Shown: positions 5,538 through 6,339 of the stretch, in pieces
How positions within the stretch are numbered: the first letter of the stretch is position 1
How the letters are laid out: each line of letters opens with the position of its first letter
Assembly: GCA_945870465.1 (NCBI GenBank)
Contig: CAMBSS010000214.1
Coordinates: forward strand, 1-6,339
From: Bordetella parapertussis
GTDB taxonomy: Bacteria > Pseudomonadota > Gammaproteobacteria > Burkholderiales > SG8-41
Reading direction: 5' to 3'
Length of the DNA stretch: 6,339 nucleotides
Position numbers and translations under genes: made by a program
The notes under the pieces: generated by a model
Seen by the model: only the letters and a program-made list of their open reading frames with translations
Database searches by the model: none
What the model was told of the DNA's origin: nothing

Positions 5538-5548
5538 TATACTGTATA
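5538..5548 (+). promoter_or_regulatory. Candidate autoregulatory operator of the toxin-antitoxin operon
   Basis: TATACTGTATA is a perfect dyad around one central base. An extra half-site ATATAC (5527-5532) pairs with GTATAT (5544-5549). It overlaps the expected transcription start, where AbrB/MazE-fold antitoxins of this kind usually bind with their toxin to repress their own operon. Confidence 0.55.
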
Positions 5549-5555
5549 TCTAATT

Positions 5556-5560
5556 GGAGG
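5556..5560 (+). promoter_or_regulatory. Ribosome binding site of the antitoxin gene
   Basis: GGAGG lies six bases before the GTG at 5567, supporting the non-ATG start. Confidence 0.8.
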
Positions 5561-5566
5561 TAGACC

Positions 5567-5800
5567 GTGCAGGTTTCAAAATGGGGCAACAGTCTGGCCG
5601 TGCGATTGCCTGCCGCAGTGGTGAACGCACTCGGGCTCAAGGAGGGTGACCAAGTAGAGGTTCAGGTTGCGGGCAAACGGGCTTTTGAGGTATCCAAAGC
5701 CCCCGGCACGCGGGAGTTGCTGGCCAGGCTAAGAAAATACCGCGGCCGTCTGCCCGCCACGTTCAAATTCGGCCGGTTCGAAGCTAATGAGCGCAGGTGA
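5567..5800 (+). CDS. AbrB/MazE-fold antitoxin (VapB-like)
   Basis: This 77-residue protein is the antitoxin of a type II toxin-antitoxin pair. Residues 1-45 form a SpoVT/AbrB swapped-hairpin DNA-binding domain: MQVSKWGNSLAVRLPAAVV, then LGLKEGDQVEV, the classic pattern of MazE and VapB proteins. The C-terminal part (about 46-77: RELLARLRKYRGRLPATFKF and a charged end) would wrap around the toxin and block its active site. It likely represses its own operon through the palindrome at 5538-5548. The start is GTG, backed by GGAGG six bases upstream. The gene overlaps the toxin gene by 14 bp, typical of translational coupling that keeps antitoxin in excess. Base composition is closer to even than in the metabolic genes to the left, suggesting acquisition by transfer. 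Confidence 0.92.
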   Translation: MQVSKWGNSLAVRLPAAVVNALGLKEGDQVEVQVAGKRAFEVSKAPGTRELLARLRKYRGRLPATFKFGRFEANERR

Positions 5801-6197
5801 TACATTCTTTGATGCCAGCGCACTGTTTTATCTGCTGTCAAATGATGTCCGCAAGGCGGACCGGGTTGAAGCACTTCTTGCGCACCGCGGCATTATCAGC
5901 GTACAGGTCTTGAACGAATTTACGGTGGTTGCACTGCGCAAAGCGGGTTTGCCGCTGCTCGACATAAAGGAAATCCTTGATACGGTACGCGCTGTATGCA
6001 CGGTGGAGCCGCTAACGGCAACCACGCACGATCGTAGCGTGGAAATTTGCGAGCGCTACAAATTCTCGTTTTATGATTCGGTAATTGTTGCTGCCGCCCT
6101 GATCGTGGGCGCGAAGGTGCTGTATTCGGAAGATTTACAGCATGGTCAGGTGATTGACCGACAGCTACGGATTGTGAATCCGTTTCTGGTCCGCTAG
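5787..6197 (+). CDS. PIN-domain toxin ribonuclease (VapC-like)
   Basis: This 136-residue protein is a PIN-domain RNase, the toxin of the pair. PIN toxins cut specific RNAs, often tRNA or rRNA, using Mg2+ or Mn2+ held by acidic residues. All expected acids are present: Asp9 in FFDASALFYLL, Glu44 in VQVLNEF, Asp97 in FSFYDSVIVAAAL and Asp116 in LYSEDLQHGQ. The YDS...A block and SEDLQHG ending are typical of the subgroup paired with AbrB-fold antitoxins. The length is normal, so it appears intact. ATG 5787 lies inside the antitoxin gene and out of frame with it; translation probably depends on ribosomes finishing the antitoxin. The TAG stop (6195-6197) directly touches the possible IS end at 6198, so the last residues (PFLVR) might have been altered by an insertion. 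The target RNA is unknown. Confidence 0.93.
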   Translation: MSAGDTFFDASALFYLLSNDVRKADRVEALLAHRGIISVQVLNEFTVVALRKAGLPLLDIKEILDTVRAVCTVEPLTATTHDRSVEICERYKFSFYDSVIVAAALIVGAKVLYSEDLQHGQVIDRQLRIVNPFLVR

Positions 6198-6339
6198 CAG
6201 CCTGTCGGACTGGAGTTGATGATTTGAGCGATGTTGATCATGGTAATCGAGCGGAACAGTGAATTGAGGGCTAAATGGTTTGAGCGGATCGTGAGCGCAC
6301 CGCTGGGTGCCCGTTTATCCTGCCAATATCGCCATTCTC
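6194..6339 (-). other. Possible edge of an insertion sequence, with partial minus-strand open frame
   Basis: Right after the toxin gene comes CAGCCTGTCGGACT (6198-6211), which I associate, from memory only, with terminal repeats of bacterial insertion sequences. A minus-strand frame is open from the right edge to a TAG at 6196-6194, giving 47 residues that include NHLALNSLFRSITMINIAQI and end in SSPTGC. About 64 percent of its codons end in G or C, which is compatible with coding, but I do not recognise the protein. A plus-strand frame from ATG 6231 is also open to the edge, so the strand is unsettled. No second copy of the terminal motif is in the window. Confidence 0.3.

Noticed and set aside
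5799..5816. Short identity GATACATTCTT shared between the start of vapC and the repeat arm at 1961
   Set aside because: Eleven bases inside a conserved coding motif of the toxin, best explained by chance.
6231..6339. Plus-strand open frame to the right edge
   Set aside because: Too short to judge, no clear ribosome binding site, and it competes with an equally open minus frame.

Overview
The window looks like a piece of a GC-rich betaproteobacterial chromosome, probably Burkholderiales or a relative. This rests on GC-biased codon usage and on two kinds of solute receptor common in that group: a Bug-type tripartite tricarboxylate receptor and a membrane-anchored TAXI-type TRAP receptor. The taxonomic call is inference from gene content. 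No RNA gene, CRISPR array or replication origin is visible.

Layout. (1) Positions 1-501, minus strand: N-terminal part of a major facilitator transporter that runs off the left edge. (2) Positions 564-1904, plus strand: a TAXI-type receptor with two membrane segments, divergent from the transporter across a 62-bp gap. (3) Positions 1919-2192: a 274-bp non-coding repeat element between two convergent genes. It has CTAG-ended outer inverted repeats, a perfect 31-bp inner inverted repeat whose arms each hold a small hairpin, and a core of twelve degenerate 7-bp units whose orientation flips in the middle. The stop codon of the next gene lies inside its right end. (4) Positions 2189-3998, minus strand: a two-gene operon of a class II aldolase/adducin-family protein and a Bug receptor, 4 bp apart. 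(5) Positions 4117-5313, plus strand: a PrpF-family isomerase, divergent from that operon, with a GTG start, a strong ribosome binding site and an extended -10 promoter. (6) Positions 5300-5516, minus strand: a frameshifted remnant of an alpha/beta hydrolase. (7) Positions 5567-6197, plus strand: a VapBC-like toxin-antitoxin pair (AbrB/MazE-fold antitoxin, PIN-domain toxin) with its own promoter and a palindromic candidate operator. (8) Positions 6198-6339: sequence starting with a motif that resembles an insertion-sequence end, with a short open frame on the minus strand.

How the parts may work together: the Bug receptor, aldolase-like protein and PrpF-family isomerase form a compact divergent cassette that would suit capture and catabolism of a small (poly)carboxylate. 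The receptor would bind it in the periplasm, PrpF would shift a double bond in an unsaturated tricarboxylate-like intermediate, and the aldolase-like protein would act on a related oxo-acid. The substrate is not identifiable here. The aldolase-like protein appears to lack the catalytic glutamate of classical class II aldolases, so its chemistry may differ. The right third (hydrolase relic, lower-GC toxin-antitoxin pair, possible IS edge) reads as an accessory, rearranged stretch.

The best candidates for something undescribed are the 274-bp composite repeat and the adducin-like aldolase paired with PrpF and Bug. The rest are recognisable families.
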